From CALLPQ01 sp038531745 (lineage in GTDB: Bacteria; Pseudomonadota; Alphaproteobacteria; Caulobacterales; Parvularculaceae), in NCBI GenBank assembly GCA_038531745.1, contig JBCBBJ010000002.1, forward strand, positions 124,001 through 188,000: a DNA stretch of 64,000 bases, read 5' to 3'. The notes beneath the pieces are model-generated. The model worked only from the letters and a program-made list of their open reading frames with translations. It had not been told where the DNA came from and did no database searches. The translations under genes were made by a program, and so were the position numbers. Shown one piece after another: positions 53,782 to 63,393 of this stretch. Position 1 is the first letter of the stretch, and each line of letters begins with the position of its first letter.

Positions 53782-54681
53782 ATGGCTATTCTCGTCGACA
53801 AATCCACCAAGGTCATTTGCCAGGGGCTAACGGGCTCGCAAGGCACCTTTCACACAGAACAGGCGATTGCCTATGGCACCAATATGGTTGCCGGGGTCAC
53901 GCCGGGCAAAGGCGGCCAAACCTGGGTTGGTGGTGACGATGCCAAGGGCGCCAAGCTACCCGTCTATGACACTGTCATTGAAGCGCGCGACACCTTTGGC
54001 GTTGACGCCAGCGTGATTTATGTGCCGCCAGCCTTTGCCGCTGATTCAATTCTTGAGGCCATCGCCGCAGAAATTCCCCTGGTGGTGTGCATCACCGAGG
54101 GCATCCCGGTGCAGGATATGGTGCGGGTCAAACGCGCGCTCGCCGGTTCTAAAACCCGGTTGGTGGGACCAAACTGTCCGGGCGTCATCACCCCAAACGA
54201 ATGCAAGATCGGGATTATGCCGGGCCACATCCACCGCGACGGCCATGTGGGCATCGTCTCACGTTCCGGCACGCTTACCTATGAGGCCGTACACCAGACA
54301 ACGATGGCCGGTTTGGGCCAGTCCACCTGCGTGGGTATTGGCGGTGACCCCGTCAAAGGAACCGACTTTATTGACGTCCTGGAAATGTTTCTGGCCGATG
54401 ATGACACCCATTCCATCATCATGATTGGCGAGATTGGCGGCTCAGCGGAAGCTGACGCAGCGCGGTTTCTGGCCGATAATAACGTCAAAAAGCCCACCGT
54501 TGGCTTTATTGCCGGGGTAACAGCCCCGCCGGGCCGGCGCATGGGTCATGCGGGCGCCATCGTTTCCGGCGGCGACGACACCGCAGAGGCCAAAATCGAG
54601 GCCATGAAGTCAGCCGGGATTGCTGTTTCGCCAACCCCGGCGGCCATGGGCCGGACCCTGCTTGATATTTTGAAAAAATAA
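53782..54681 (+). CDS. sucD: succinyl-CoA synthetase alpha subunit
   Basis: This is the alpha subunit of the TCA-cycle enzyme that makes ATP or GTP from succinyl-CoA. The 299-residue length is normal. It has the CoA-binding Rossmann domain with QGLTGSQGTFHTEQAI, the CoA-ligase domain with GPNCPGVITP, and the phosphorylated histidine H256 in RRMGHAGAIVSGG. The beta subunit gene sucC, almost always directly upstream, is absent; the preceding gene is an unrelated membrane protein. sucA follows 160 bases downstream in the same direction. Confidence 0.96.
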   Translation: MAILVDKSTKVICQGLTGSQGTFHTEQAIAYGTNMVAGVTPGKGGQTWVGGDDAKGAKLPVYDTVIEARDTFGVDASVIYVPPAFAADSILEAIAAEIPLVVCITEGIPVQDMVRVKRALAGSKTRLVGPNCPGVITPNECKIGIMPGHIHRDGHVGIVSRSGTLTYEAVHQTTMAGLGQSTCVGIGGDPVKGTDFIDVLEMFLADDDTHSIIMIGEIGGSAEADAARFLADNNVKKPTVGFIAGVTAPPGRRMGHAGAIVSGGDDTAEAKIEAMKSAGIAVSPTPAAMGRTLLDILKK

Positions 54682-54841
54682 ACACCTACAGCTTATAAAT
54701 TGAGGGAAATTCGCCTTGCGCTTTGCCGATGCAAACCCAACACTCAACGGGGTAATGGTCGCCGAACCGGGCCGCGCGCACCTTAGCCGAGGCCATAATC
54801 CCCAACAGGCGGGGCACCGCCGCTAACGACTGCTGAACATC

Positions 54842-57800
54842 ATGTCACAATCACCCGATAAGACCGCCACCACCGCTCTGGAACAAGATACACTTTTATC
54901 GGGGGTCAGTAGCGTCTGGCTCGATAATCTTTACGCGGATTATAAGGCAGACCCGCAATCTGTCCCGCCAAGCTGGCGAAGCTACTTCTCAACTCTCAGT
55001 TCGGCTGATGCTGATGCTCCCCACGCCAATGCCCAGGAAGCGCGCACGGTTGTTTCAGGCCCCAGCTGGCAACGCAAAGACTGGCCACCGAAAGTCAATG
55101 GTGAGACCACCGCCCTCCTCGACGGCGACTGGTCAACCCTGGAAACAACGATTGCGAAGAAGATCGATGCCCGGGCAACTGAAAATGGTGAGGCCCTGGA
55201 TCAGGGCGCTGTTCACGCCGCCACGAAGGATTCCATCCGTGCCCTGATGCTTATTCGGGCTTACCGTATCCGGGGGCACCTGAAGGCCAATCTTGATCCC
55301 CTGGGCCTGCGCCCGGAAAACGACCATCCAGAGTTGGACCCGGCAACCTATGGGTTCGGGCCAGATGATTATGACCGGCCGATCTTTATCGATCATGTTC
55401 TGGGCCTCGAGACCGCAACCTTATCGAATATTCTTGAGATTCTGGAGCGGACCTATTGCGGCACCTTTGCCGTTGAGTTCATGCACATGTCGGACCCCGA
55501 ACAAAAAGCGTGGATCCAGCAACGCATTGAAGGGCCCGACAAAGACATCTCCTTCACCCGCACCGGTAAAAAAGCCATCCTGAAAAAATTGATTGAGGCC
55601 GAAGGCTTCGAGAATTTTTTGCAGACGAAATATACAGGCACCAAACGCTTTGGCCTTGATGGTGGGGAAAGCATGGTGCCCGCGCTTGAACAAATCATCA
55701 AACGCGGCGGCGCCATGGGCGTTACCGATATTATCATGGGCATGCCCCATCGCGGGCGCTTGAATGTGCTCGCCGCCGTCATGGGCAAACCCTATCATCA
55801 TATCTTTCACGAATTTCAGGGCGGCTCGGTCACGCCCGAAGATGTGGCCGGTTCCGGTGATGTGAAATACCATCTTGGCGCCTCCTCCGACCGAAGTTTT
55901 GACGGCAATGATGTACATCTGTCGCTGACGGCCAACCCCTCGCACCTGGAGGCGGTGAACCCCGTTGTGGTGGGAAAAGCCCGGGCAAAGCAGGATCTTA
56001 AAAAACGTCGTACGGAGGGCGAACACGAGGAGCCAAAGCGCGCCACAGTTCTGCCACTCTTACTCCATGGCGATGCGGCCTTTGCCGGTCAGGGTGTTGT
56101 TGCTGAATGTCTCGGTTTTTCCGGGCTGCGCGGATATCAGGCTGGCGGCACTGTCCATTTTATTGTCAATAATCAGATCGGCTTTACTACGGCCCCGAAA
56201 TTCGCCCGTTCATCGCCTTATCCATCCGACGTGGCAAAAATGATTGGGTCACCGATCTTTCACGTCAATGGTGATGACCCGGAGGCGGTTGTGTATGCGG
56301 CCAAGGTTGCCGCAGAATATCGCCAGCAATTTGGCAATGATGTTGTCATCGATATGTTCTGCTATCGCCGGTTTGGCCATAATGAAGGGGATGAGCCGAG
56401 CTTTACGCAGCCCTTGATGTACAAAAAGATCAAAGGCCAACCAAGCACCTGTACGCTGTATGCGGATCGATTGGTCAATGAAGGCGTGATCGAGGACAAT
56501 TGGCTGGACACAGAACGCCAAACCTTTCGCGATTTTCTGGCCAGCGAATTTGAAGCCGGTAGCAATTTCAAACCCAACAAAGCTGACTGGCTTGACGGGC
56601 GCTGGTCGGGCTATGGCCCCGCCGCCGAGGGCGACCGGCGCGGTAACACCGCCGTGGAGACACAAGCGCTCAACGCCATCGGCAAGACCCTGACCACCGT
56701 GCCGGCAAACGTTGACGTGCACCGCACGCTCAAACGCATCCTAAAGCAAAAAACCAAAATGTTCGATGATGGCGCGGGCTTTGACTGGGCAACGGCGGAA
56801 GCGTTAGCCCTGGGCAGTCTGTTGCAGGATGGTTTTGATGTGCGCTTGTCGGGTCAGGACTCCCGGCGCGGTACTTTTTCCCAACGCCATGCGGTCTTTA
56901 TTGATCAGAATACGGAGACACCCTATATCCCACTCGACAATCTGGACGGTGCGAAAGGAACCTTTGAGGTCCATGATTCGCACCTGTCTGAATTTGGGGT
57001 GATGGGATTTGAATATGGCTATTCCCTCGCCAACCCACGGGCGCTGGTCTTGTGGGAGGGTCAGTTTGGTGACTTTGCCAATGGCGCCCAGGTGATTATC
57101 GATCAGTTTATCTCGTCGGGTGAGCGCAAATGGTTGCGGATGTCCGGGCTCGTTCTTCTGCTCCCCCATGGCTATGAAGGTCAGGGGCCGGAGCATTCGT
57201 CGGCCCGTCTGGAGCGGTTTTTACAACTTTGCGCCCATGACAATATGCAGGTTGCAAATTGCACGACGCCATCGAATTACTTTCATATCTTACGTCGGCA
57301 GATGCACCGCGATTTTCGCAAACCACTGATCCTGATGACGCCGAAATCCCTGTTGCGCCACAAGCGCTGTGTCTCCTCCCTTGAGGAAATGGGGCCGGGT
57401 TCATCATTCCACCGGGTCCTGTGGGATGATGCAGAGTTCAAGCCGGGATCAACGGTCAAACTGGCTGCCGATAGCAAGATCAAACGGGTCCTGATTTGTT
57501 CGGGCAAGGTCTATTATGATCTTCTGGAAGAGCGGGAAAAACGCGACATCAAAGATATCTATCTGTTGCGGGTTGAGCAGTTTTATCCCTACCCGCAGCA
57601 TTCCATGGCGACCGAATTGAAACGCTTCAAAAATGCGGAAATGGTCTGGTGTCAGGAAGAGCCGAAAAATATGGGTGCATGGTTCTTTATGGAACCCAAT
57701 ATCGAATGGACGCTGGACCAGATTGGCGCCAAGCATAAACGTGCCGTTTATGTGGGGCGTCCATCGGCGGCCTCCCCGGCAACGGGTCTGGCCAGTCGGC

Positions 57801-57862
57801 ATGCGGACGAATTAGCCTTGTTTCTTGATGAGGCCCTGACCCTTGGCGCAAAATCGAAATAG
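54842..57862 (+). CDS. sucA: 2-oxoglutarate dehydrogenase E1 component
   Basis: SucA decarboxylates 2-oxoglutarate with thiamine diphosphate and passes the succinyl group to the lipoyl arms of SucB. At 1006 residues it has the usual N-terminal helper segment (SVWLDNLYADYKADPQSVP) and the TPP-binding region (GMPHRGRLNVLAAVMGKP; GDAAFAGQGVVAECLGFS; NNQIGFTT). The pyrimidine and C-terminal transketolase domains follow (DSRRGTFSQRHAV, LLPHGYEGQGPEHSSARLER, RVEQFYPYP). It is followed 56 bases later by sucB. Confidence 0.97.
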   Translation: MSQSPDKTATTALEQDTLLSGVSSVWLDNLYADYKADPQSVPPSWRSYFSTLSSADADAPHANAQEARTVVSGPSWQRKDWPPKVNGETTALLDGDWSTLETTIAKKIDARATENGEALDQGAVHAATKDSIRALMLIRAYRIRGHLKANLDPLGLRPENDHPELDPATYGFGPDDYDRPIFIDHVLGLETATLSNILEILERTYCGTFAVEFMHMSDPEQKAWIQQRIEGPDKDISFTRTGKKAILKKLIEAEGFENFLQTKYTGTKRFGLDGGESMVPALEQIIKRGGAMGVTDIIMGMPHRGRLNVLAAVMGKPYHHIFHEFQGGSVTPEDVAGSGDVKYHLGASSDRSFDGNDVHLSLTANPSHLEAVNPVVVGKARAKQDLKKRRTEGEHEEPKRATVLPLLLHGDAAFAGQGVVAECLGFSGLRGYQAGGTVHFIVNNQIGFTTAPKFARSSPYPSDVAKMIGSPIFHVNGDDPEAVVYAAKVAAEYRQQFGNDVVIDMFCYRRFGHNEGDEPSFTQPLMYKKIKGQPSTCTLYADRLVNEGVIEDNWLDTERQTFRDFLASEFEAGSNFKPNKADWLDGRWSGYGPAAEGDRRGNTAVETQALNAIGKTLTTVPANVDVHRTLKRILKQKTKMFDDGAGFDWATAEALALGSLLQDGFDVRLSGQDSRRGTFSQRHAVFIDQNTETPYIPLDNLDGAKGTFEVHDSHLSEFGVMGFEYGYSLANPRALVLWEGQFGDFANGAQVIIDQFISSGERKWLRMSGLVLLLPHGYEGQGPEHSSARLERFLQLCAHDNMQVANCTTPSNYFHILRRQMHRDFRKPLILMTPKSLLRHKRCVSSLEEMGPGSSFHRVLWDDAEFKPGSTVKLAADSKIKRVLICSGKVYYDLLEEREKRDIKDIYLLRVEQFYPYPQHSMATELKRFKNAEMVWCQEEPKNMGAWFFMEPNIEWTLDQIGAKHKRAVYVGRPSAASPATGLASRHADELALFLDEALTLGAKSK

Positions 57863-57918
57863 TTGACCGGACACTAACCGGATGGATCGGCCCGCCGTTA
57901 GGGCAATGGAGAAAAATC

Positions 57919-59463
57919 ATGGCTACTGAAATCAGGGTTCCAGCGCTTGGCGAATCCGTTACCGAGGCGACTGTTGCCCGTTGGCTGAAGCAGGAAGGCG
58001 ATGCGGTGAAAGCCGATGAGCCGCTGGTTGAGCTGGAAACCGATAAAGTCTCGGTTGAGGTCCCGGCGCCCGGCAATGGCGTCTTGGGGGGAATATCGGT
58101 TCAGGAAGGTGATACCGTCGAAGTAAACAGCCTGCTCGGTACCCTTGATGAAAGTGCCAAGGCGAGCACCACCCCCAAATCGGCCCCTAAATCATCCGGT
58201 AAAACATCGGCCAAGAAAACCGCAAACGCCCCGGCAGCCACGGCGGCAGCAGCGCCTGCCAGCAATGGCAAAACCACCCCTGTGAACGTCACGGTGCCCC
58301 AGGCAGGTGAAAGCGTTAGTGAAGCGGAAGTGGGCGAAATCTTCAAGAAAGTTGGCGATGGCGTTTCGCTTGATGAGCCGATCATCAGTCTGGAAACGGA
58401 TAAGGCGGCCATGGATGTGTCAGCCCCCGCCGCCGGTGTGATCACCAACATCGCGGTGTCGCAAGGTGATGTTGTTGAGGTGGGTGCCCTGCTCGCAGTT
58501 ATTGCTGCGGGCGAGGATGGCGCCCAGCCCGCGACGATACCCGCCCTGCAAGCATCAGCCACCGACAGTGCAACCGACACACCGGGAACGGACACCCTCT
58601 CGCCTGCACCGCGCCGGATTGCTGCGGAACACGGCCTTGACGCCAGTACCATCAATGGCACCGGGCCCGGTGGCCGCGTCACTAAAGCTGACGCGTTGAA
58701 TGCGGCAAAAGCGGTGCCAGCTGCCGCAAAGGCACCTGCCCCGGCCCCGCCGCGCGATCTTGGCGAGCGTGAGGAACGTGTACGGATGACCCGTCTGCGC
58801 CAGACCATTGCCCGGCGGTTGAAAACCGCGCAGGAAACCGCGGCCATGCTCACCACATTCAACGATGTGGATATGACCGCCATCATGGCCACGCGTAAAC
58901 AATACAAAGAATTGTTTGAGAAAAAGCACGGGATCAAGCTTGGCTTTATGTCGTTCTTTGTCAAAGCGTGCGTTCACGCCTTGAAAGAAGTGCCCGATGT
59001 GAATGCCGAAATCGATGGCACTGATATCATCTATAAAAACCATTATGATGTGGGCGTTGCCGTGGGCTCAGACCGCGGTCTTGTGGTGCCGGTCCTGCGT
59101 GATGCAGATCACATGTCATTGGCCGATGTGGAACTCTCCATCGCCAATTACGGCCGCAAGGCGCGCAATGGCGATCTTACCATCGAGGAAATGCAAGGCG
59201 GCACGTTCACGATTTCCAATGGCGGGATCTATGGCTCGCTCCTTTCCACGCCGATCCTAAACACACCGCAATCGGGTATTCTGGGCATGCACCGGATCGA
59301 GGAGCGACCGGTCGTCCGCAATGGGGAGGTGGTGGTCCGTCCGATGATGTATCTAGCGCTCTCCTATGACCACCGCATCGTTGACGGCAAAGGCGCGGTG
59401 ACATTCCTCGTGCGTGTCAAAGAAAACCTCGAAGACCCACAGCGCCTGCTGCTTGATCTGTAA
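57919..59463 (+). CDS. sucB: 2-oxoglutarate dehydrogenase E2 with two lipoyl domains
   Basis: SucB accepts the succinyl group on lipoyl-lysine and transfers it to CoA. The 514-residue protein has two lipoyl domains, each with the lysine in ETDK: K43 and K162. Pro/Ala/Lys-rich linkers follow each. The E3-binding domain comes next (about 228-265: PAPRRIAAEHGLDASTINGT). The catalytic domain (about 285-514) has H485-R-I-V-D489-G. Most proteobacterial SucB proteins have one lipoyl domain; two occur in part of the alphaproteobacteria. The ETDK lysines and linker make both domains likely functional. No lpdA follows, so E3 is encoded elsewhere. Confidence 0.96.
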   Translation: MATEIRVPALGESVTEATVARWLKQEGDAVKADEPLVELETDKVSVEVPAPGNGVLGGISVQEGDTVEVNSLLGTLDESAKASTTPKSAPKSSGKTSAKKTANAPAATAAAAPASNGKTTPVNVTVPQAGESVSEAEVGEIFKKVGDGVSLDEPIISLETDKAAMDVSAPAAGVITNIAVSQGDVVEVGALLAVIAAGEDGAQPATIPALQASATDSATDTPGTDTLSPAPRRIAAEHGLDASTINGTGPGGRVTKADALNAAKAVPAAAKAPAPAPPRDLGEREERVRMTRLRQTIARRLKTAQETAAMLTTFNDVDMTAIMATRKQYKELFEKKHGIKLGFMSFFVKACVHALKEVPDVNAEIDGTDIIYKNHYDVGVAVGSDRGLVVPVLRDADHMSLADVELSIANYGRKARNGDLTIEEMQGGTFTISNGGIYGSLLSTPILNTPQSGILGMHRIEERPVVRNGEVVVRPMMYLALSYDHRIVDGKGAVTFLVRVKENLEDPQRLLLDL

Positions 59464-59527
59464 AAGGGTCGCCCTGCAGTTAAACCTGTTCATAATTTTA
59501 GCGGGATGGGGGTGACCGGGGGTGTCC

Positions 59528-59545
59528 TGATGTGACATCATTTTT
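59528..59545 (+). terminator. weak terminator after sucB
   Basis: TGATG-TGA-CATCA makes a five-pair stem with a three-base loop, followed by five T (59541-59545). It lies 65 bases after the sucB stop. The stem is short, so efficiency is uncertain, but it would separate the suc operon from the RTX gene. Confidence 0.4.
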
Positions 59546-59594
59546 AACGAAATCGCTAACGGCCCGGGAGCATTTTTTGTTTAGCCCCTAGGGT

Positions 59595-62500
59595 TTGACG
59601 CAGGCGACGTGGAAGCCAGCTGCCCTTTGGCAGGTACTTCCTGGGGCGTCCGGGGCAACGGGACGAGGCATGAGCGAAACGACACCGGTTTTTCAGCTAT
59701 CGGGGCCGCGCACATTTTCAGGCATCACGGGCGACTATCTGGACGCAGGCGACCCGGCCCCCTTGGCGCTTTCCGCTGGTACAATCTCTCTTCAATTTAC
59801 CGCCGATAATGTCAGCGGTTTCAATAGCTTGTTCTCAAAAGATGGCGCCGGTTTCGGCGCCGGTGACCTGACGGTCTTTATTCATAATGGCGCGCTGCGT
59901 GTGCGTCAGGAGACCGAGACCGGCGCCCTCGTGTTGCGCGTTGATGGCGTCACGATCACGGAGGGGCAACCCCACCACCTCGCGGTTAGCTTTGGGGAGG
60001 ATGGCCTCTCGGTTTTTCTTGATGGGCATCTTGTCGTCACAGAGCCGACCTTCAAACAGGACTGGACGCTGAACGATCGGTCACTTCTGATCGGCGCGAC
60101 GGGGGCCAACCGCGTTTCAGAGATGGATGCACCGGCACAGCTGTTTGAAGGCACCATCAGTGATTTTGAGATTTATAGCCAAGCTCTGACGCCCCCAGCC
60201 ATCGCAACACTGGCCGCGCCGGTAAACCCCGATGCCCTTGCGCAAGTGGAAGCGGCCACGGCGATTTATGAGGTCGCAACCGTGTTCTCCCAATTGCACG
60301 GGGCCTCAGATACGCTGCTTGACCAGGCAAGTACTTTTGGCTTTGGCCATGGGGGGCATAATCTTCGCCAGATATCGATTTTCGAGGGTGGCGACGGAAA
60401 TAATGATTTGACTGGCACTCATGGGGGCGATGCCCTCAATGGCCAGCGTGGTGATGATACGCTCTTTGGCGGCGGCGGTAGCGATACGCTGCAGGGTGGT
60501 TACGGCAACGACATTGTGCGCGGGGGCAGCGGCAATGACGTCATCGATGGTGGCCATGGCGAAGATCAGCTGTTCGGTAATGATGGTGATGATTTTATCG
60601 TTTCACGCTCCGACGCGCGCGAGCCCGAAAGCGCGATCATTCCGGGCCGCGAAGAAGGTGACCCTCTGGACGAGTTGGTTGATGGTAAGCTCTACCCCGA
60701 TCAACCCCTTAACGCCGATGATGTCCTGACGGGCGGCGCCGGGGCGGACACGTTTTATTTCCAAACGCTAATCAATGCCAAAGCGCGCTATCTCGAAAAA
60801 CACACCAACAATGATGGCACAATCCGCTGGCACGGTGTTGCAGGGGAAAATGACAATCTCCATGACCATTGGGTCGAGGGTATTGGCAACGACGTCATCA
60901 CCGATTTTTCCTTTGCCGAGGGTGATCGTATCGTCGTTGATGGGCACACCACACAGATTAGCCATGTGTCCTACGGTGATGCCAATGGCGATGGTATTTT
61001 CGATTTTTCGGTCATTCATCTGTATTCTGACCAAGGGCCCAATGGCGGCGCCCACCATCTCGATCAGCTGGGCACGATTACCGTTTATGGCGACCTCGTT
61101 ACCAAAGATGATATCCTGTCCACTGCGGCGCCCGCTTATGGCATCATCCGCACCATCGACCAGCTGAACGAAGCGCTGGCTCCAGCCGCCATCGCCGAGG
61201 ATCGAGGACCCATTGCCCCGCCAGCCACGTTGAGCCCAGTCGACAATTTTGGAGAAATAAACGGCAACAGTGCCGTTCTCGCCCTTGCCGGGGACCATCA
61301 TTTAAGCGGCGAACGCGGCGATTACCTTAATCTTGGCGAGGCCAGTGCGCTCAGTATTCCCAACGGGACCATCGCCTTCTCCTTTGTTGCCGATGCTGTC
61401 ACGAGCAGCTTCCAGACGCTATTTTCAAAAATCGACAGCGTGAATACTGGCGCGCCTGTAATTTCTGCGTGGACGATTGATGGGACATTGAGGGTTCGCT
61501 ACACCTCCGGCACCCAGGACAAAATTTTCAAGTTCACAAATTTCTATTTGACACCAGGTGATGAGTACCACGTGGCTGTCACCTTCGGTGACAGCGGTTT
61601 TGGTATTTATGTTGATGGGCACCTTGTTGCCTCAAACCCGGAATTTACCGGCGGTCTTGTGGGCAACGACCATGATCTGATCATCGGGGCTTCCGGCCTG
61701 TCACGGGTCAATGGCGTGGGTGAGCCGGGCCAGCGGCTTGGCGGTACCATCTCAAACTTTACTGTCTATGACGAAGCCTTGACGGGCGCGGACATCGAAA
61801 CCCTTGCCGCCCGGGCGGTTTCCCTGCGCACCAGCTTGAAAGACGGTAATGACCGGGTTCTTGGCCTTGCAACCGACGATTTTATCGATGGCGGCCTCGG
61901 CAATGATGCCCTATTTGGCAACGCCGGTAACGACACGTTAGCGGGCAGTGGTGGCATCGATACGCTACGCGGTGAAGACGGCAATGATGTTCTCGATGGC
62001 GGCGCCGGTAACGATATCCTTGAAGGTGATCTGGGCAATGATAGCCTCCTTGGCGGCAGCGGTAATGACCGTCTGAACGGCGATGTGGGTGATGATACCC
62101 TGATCGGCGATAGCGGTGTCGACACGCTGATCGGCGGGGCGGGGCGCGATAGCCTGTCCGGGGGGGCCGACAATGATATCCTCAATGGGGGCAGCGGCGT
62201 TGATCAGTTGGCGGGTGGCGACGGCAACGATCTCATCAATGGCGGCCACCAGAGTGACACACTGTTCGGTGACGGCGGGAATGACACCTTGCGCGGCAGT
62301 ACCGGAAACGATTTGATTTTTGGCGGCGAAGGCCATGATATCATTGGCGGTGATCTCGACCATGACACCCTCCATGGTGGCGGGGGGAACGATTCGCTCA
62401 TTGGCTCCTTCGGTCATGATGTTCTGTATGGAAATAATGGCAATGACACCCTCATTGGTGGCGGTCAAAACGATTATCTCTCGGGCGGGGGTGGTCACGA

Positions 62501-63170
62501 CTCGCTTGTTGGCGAGAACGGGTTTGACACCCTCCATGGCGGCGACGGGGACGACTCGTTGCGCGGCGGTGAGAATGCCGATCTGCTGAACGGTGATGCT
62601 GGCGACGACACGCTTGACGGCGGCAACGGGCTTGATGTGTTGCGCGGCGGCGCAGGCGATGACGCTCTGATCGGGGCGTCAGGCGATGACCGGCTGTTTG
62701 GTGGGGATGGTCAAGATCGTCTCTTCGGCAATATTGGCGATGATAGCCTTAGCGGTGACGGGGGTCATGATACGCTTGACGGTTCGTTTGGCGCGGACAG
62801 TCTTTCTGGCGGCGCTGGCAACGACCTTCTTTTTGGCGGCAGTCAGGATGATTTAATCAATGGCGGCGCCGGAAACGACACGTTATTTGGCGACAATGGC
62901 AACGACCACCTGACCGGCGGGATTGGCAGTGATCAATTCGTTTTCGCCAATAGTTTTGGCACGGACACGATCACCGATTTCGATCCACTGTCGGGAACGG
63001 AAAAAATCGATCTTTCTGCCGTTTCGGCCATTGTGAGCTTTAACGATCTTGCAGCTAATCATCTGTCTACAAATCAAAATGGTGATAGCGTCATCAGTGT
63101 CGGGTTCAATACCATTACGCTCACCGGTGTTGCGGCGGCAAACCTCGACGCATCAGATTTTATTTTCTGA
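59595..63170 (+). CDS. RTX protein with two LamG-like domains, type I secreted
   Basis: This is a large 1191-residue extracellular protein with no signal peptide. A LamG/concanavalin-like domain (about 40-205) is followed by a short block of calcium-binding nonapeptides GGxGxDxLx (about 262-335). A serralysin-type spacer (TDFSFAEGDRIVV) and a second LamG-like domain (about 570-730) come next. A long RTX block (about 760-1110) leads into the C-terminal part, with FGTDTITDFDPLSGTEKIDL and the last residues ASDFIF, as expected for a type I secretion signal. It may be an adhesin or glycan-binding surface protein; no catalytic motif is seen. The TTG at 59595 or the ATG at 59670 may be the start. 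No type I secretion genes are adjacent. Confidence 0.88.
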   Translation: MTQATWKPAALWQVLPGASGATGRGMSETTPVFQLSGPRTFSGITGDYLDAGDPAPLALSAGTISLQFTADNVSGFNSLFSKDGAGFGAGDLTVFIHNGALRVRQETETGALVLRVDGVTITEGQPHHLAVSFGEDGLSVFLDGHLVVTEPTFKQDWTLNDRSLLIGATGANRVSEMDAPAQLFEGTISDFEIYSQALTPPAIATLAAPVNPDALAQVEAATAIYEVATVFSQLHGASDTLLDQASTFGFGHGGHNLRQISIFEGGDGNNDLTGTHGGDALNGQRGDDTLFGGGGSDTLQGGYGNDIVRGGSGNDVIDGGHGEDQLFGNDGDDFIVSRSDAREPESAIIPGREEGDPLDELVDGKLYPDQPLNADDVLTGGAGADTFYFQTLINAKARYLEKHTNNDGTIRWHGVAGENDNLHDHWVEGIGNDVITDFSFAEGDRIVVDGHTTQISHVSYGDANGDGIFDFSVIHLYSDQGPNGGAHHLDQLGTITVYGDLVTKDDILSTAAPAYGIIRTIDQLNEALAPAAIAEDRGPIAPPATLSPVDNFGEINGNSAVLALAGDHHLSGERGDYLNLGEASALSIPNGTIAFSFVADAVTSSFQTLFSKIDSVNTGAPVISAWTIDGTLRVRYTSGTQDKIFKFTNFYLTPGDEYHVAVTFGDSGFGIYVDGHLVASNPEFTGGLVGNDHDLIIGASGLSRVNGVGEPGQRLGGTISNFTVYDEALTGADIETLAARAVSLRTSLKDGNDRVLGLATDDFIDGGLGNDALFGNAGNDTLAGSGGIDTLRGEDGNDVLDGGAGNDILEGDLGNDSLLGGSGNDRLNGDVGDDTLIGDSGVDTLIGGAGRDSLSGGADNDILNGGSGVDQLAGGDGNDLINGGHQSDTLFGDGGNDTLRGSTGNDLIFGGEGHDIIGGDLDHDTLHGGGGNDSLIGSFGHDVLYGNNGNDTLIGGGQNDYLSGGGGHDSLVGENGFDTLHGGDGDDSLRGGENADLLNGDAGDDTLDGGNGLDVLRGGAGDDALIGASGDDRLFGGDGQDRLFGNIGDDSLSGDGGHDTLDGSFGADSLSGGAGNDLLFGGSQDDLINGGAGNDTLFGDNGNDHLTGGIGSDQFVFANSFGTDTITDFDPLSGTEKIDLSAVSAIVSFNDLAANHLSTNQNGDSVISVGFNTITLTGVAAANLDASDFIF

Positions 63171-63179
63171 GGCAATGTT

Positions 63180-63213
63180 AAGCCCGTATCACCGGGTGAT
63201 AACTCAAGGGCTT
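63180..63213. repeat. nested hairpin after the RTX gene
   Basis: AAGCCC (63180-63185) pairs with GGGCTT (63208-63213). Inside, TATCACC-G-GGTGATA (63187-63201) is a perfect 15-base inverted repeat. It begins ten bases after the RTX stop. No T-run follows, so it may be an mRNA 3' stabiliser or a protein site. The rest of the 223-base gap to the hpt gene is AT-rich and holds nothing else I can name. Confidence 0.45.
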
Positions 63214-63393
63214 GGTGCAATGCTCCAATAAATATAAAAAGGATCGTGCCTGAGCGCTGTGAAGATAGTAAATATTGATCTGTACTTACACTGATTTGTT
63301 GTAAGCCTTGAAATAAGGCCTATCCACGGTCTATCAGGCATGAGCGAGCGGAATTTTGGCGCGCTATTCGGCGCGATCGACGCGTTGTTGGAT

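Noticed and set aside
60380..62940. CRISPR-like or satellite DNA repeats
   Set aside because: The repeats are imperfect 27-base units encoding RTX nonapeptides without unique spacers.
60300..63100. Long reverse-strand open frames inside the RTX gene
   Set aside because: They are produced by the repetitive GGxGxDxLx coding pattern; the proteins are low-complexity mirror images.
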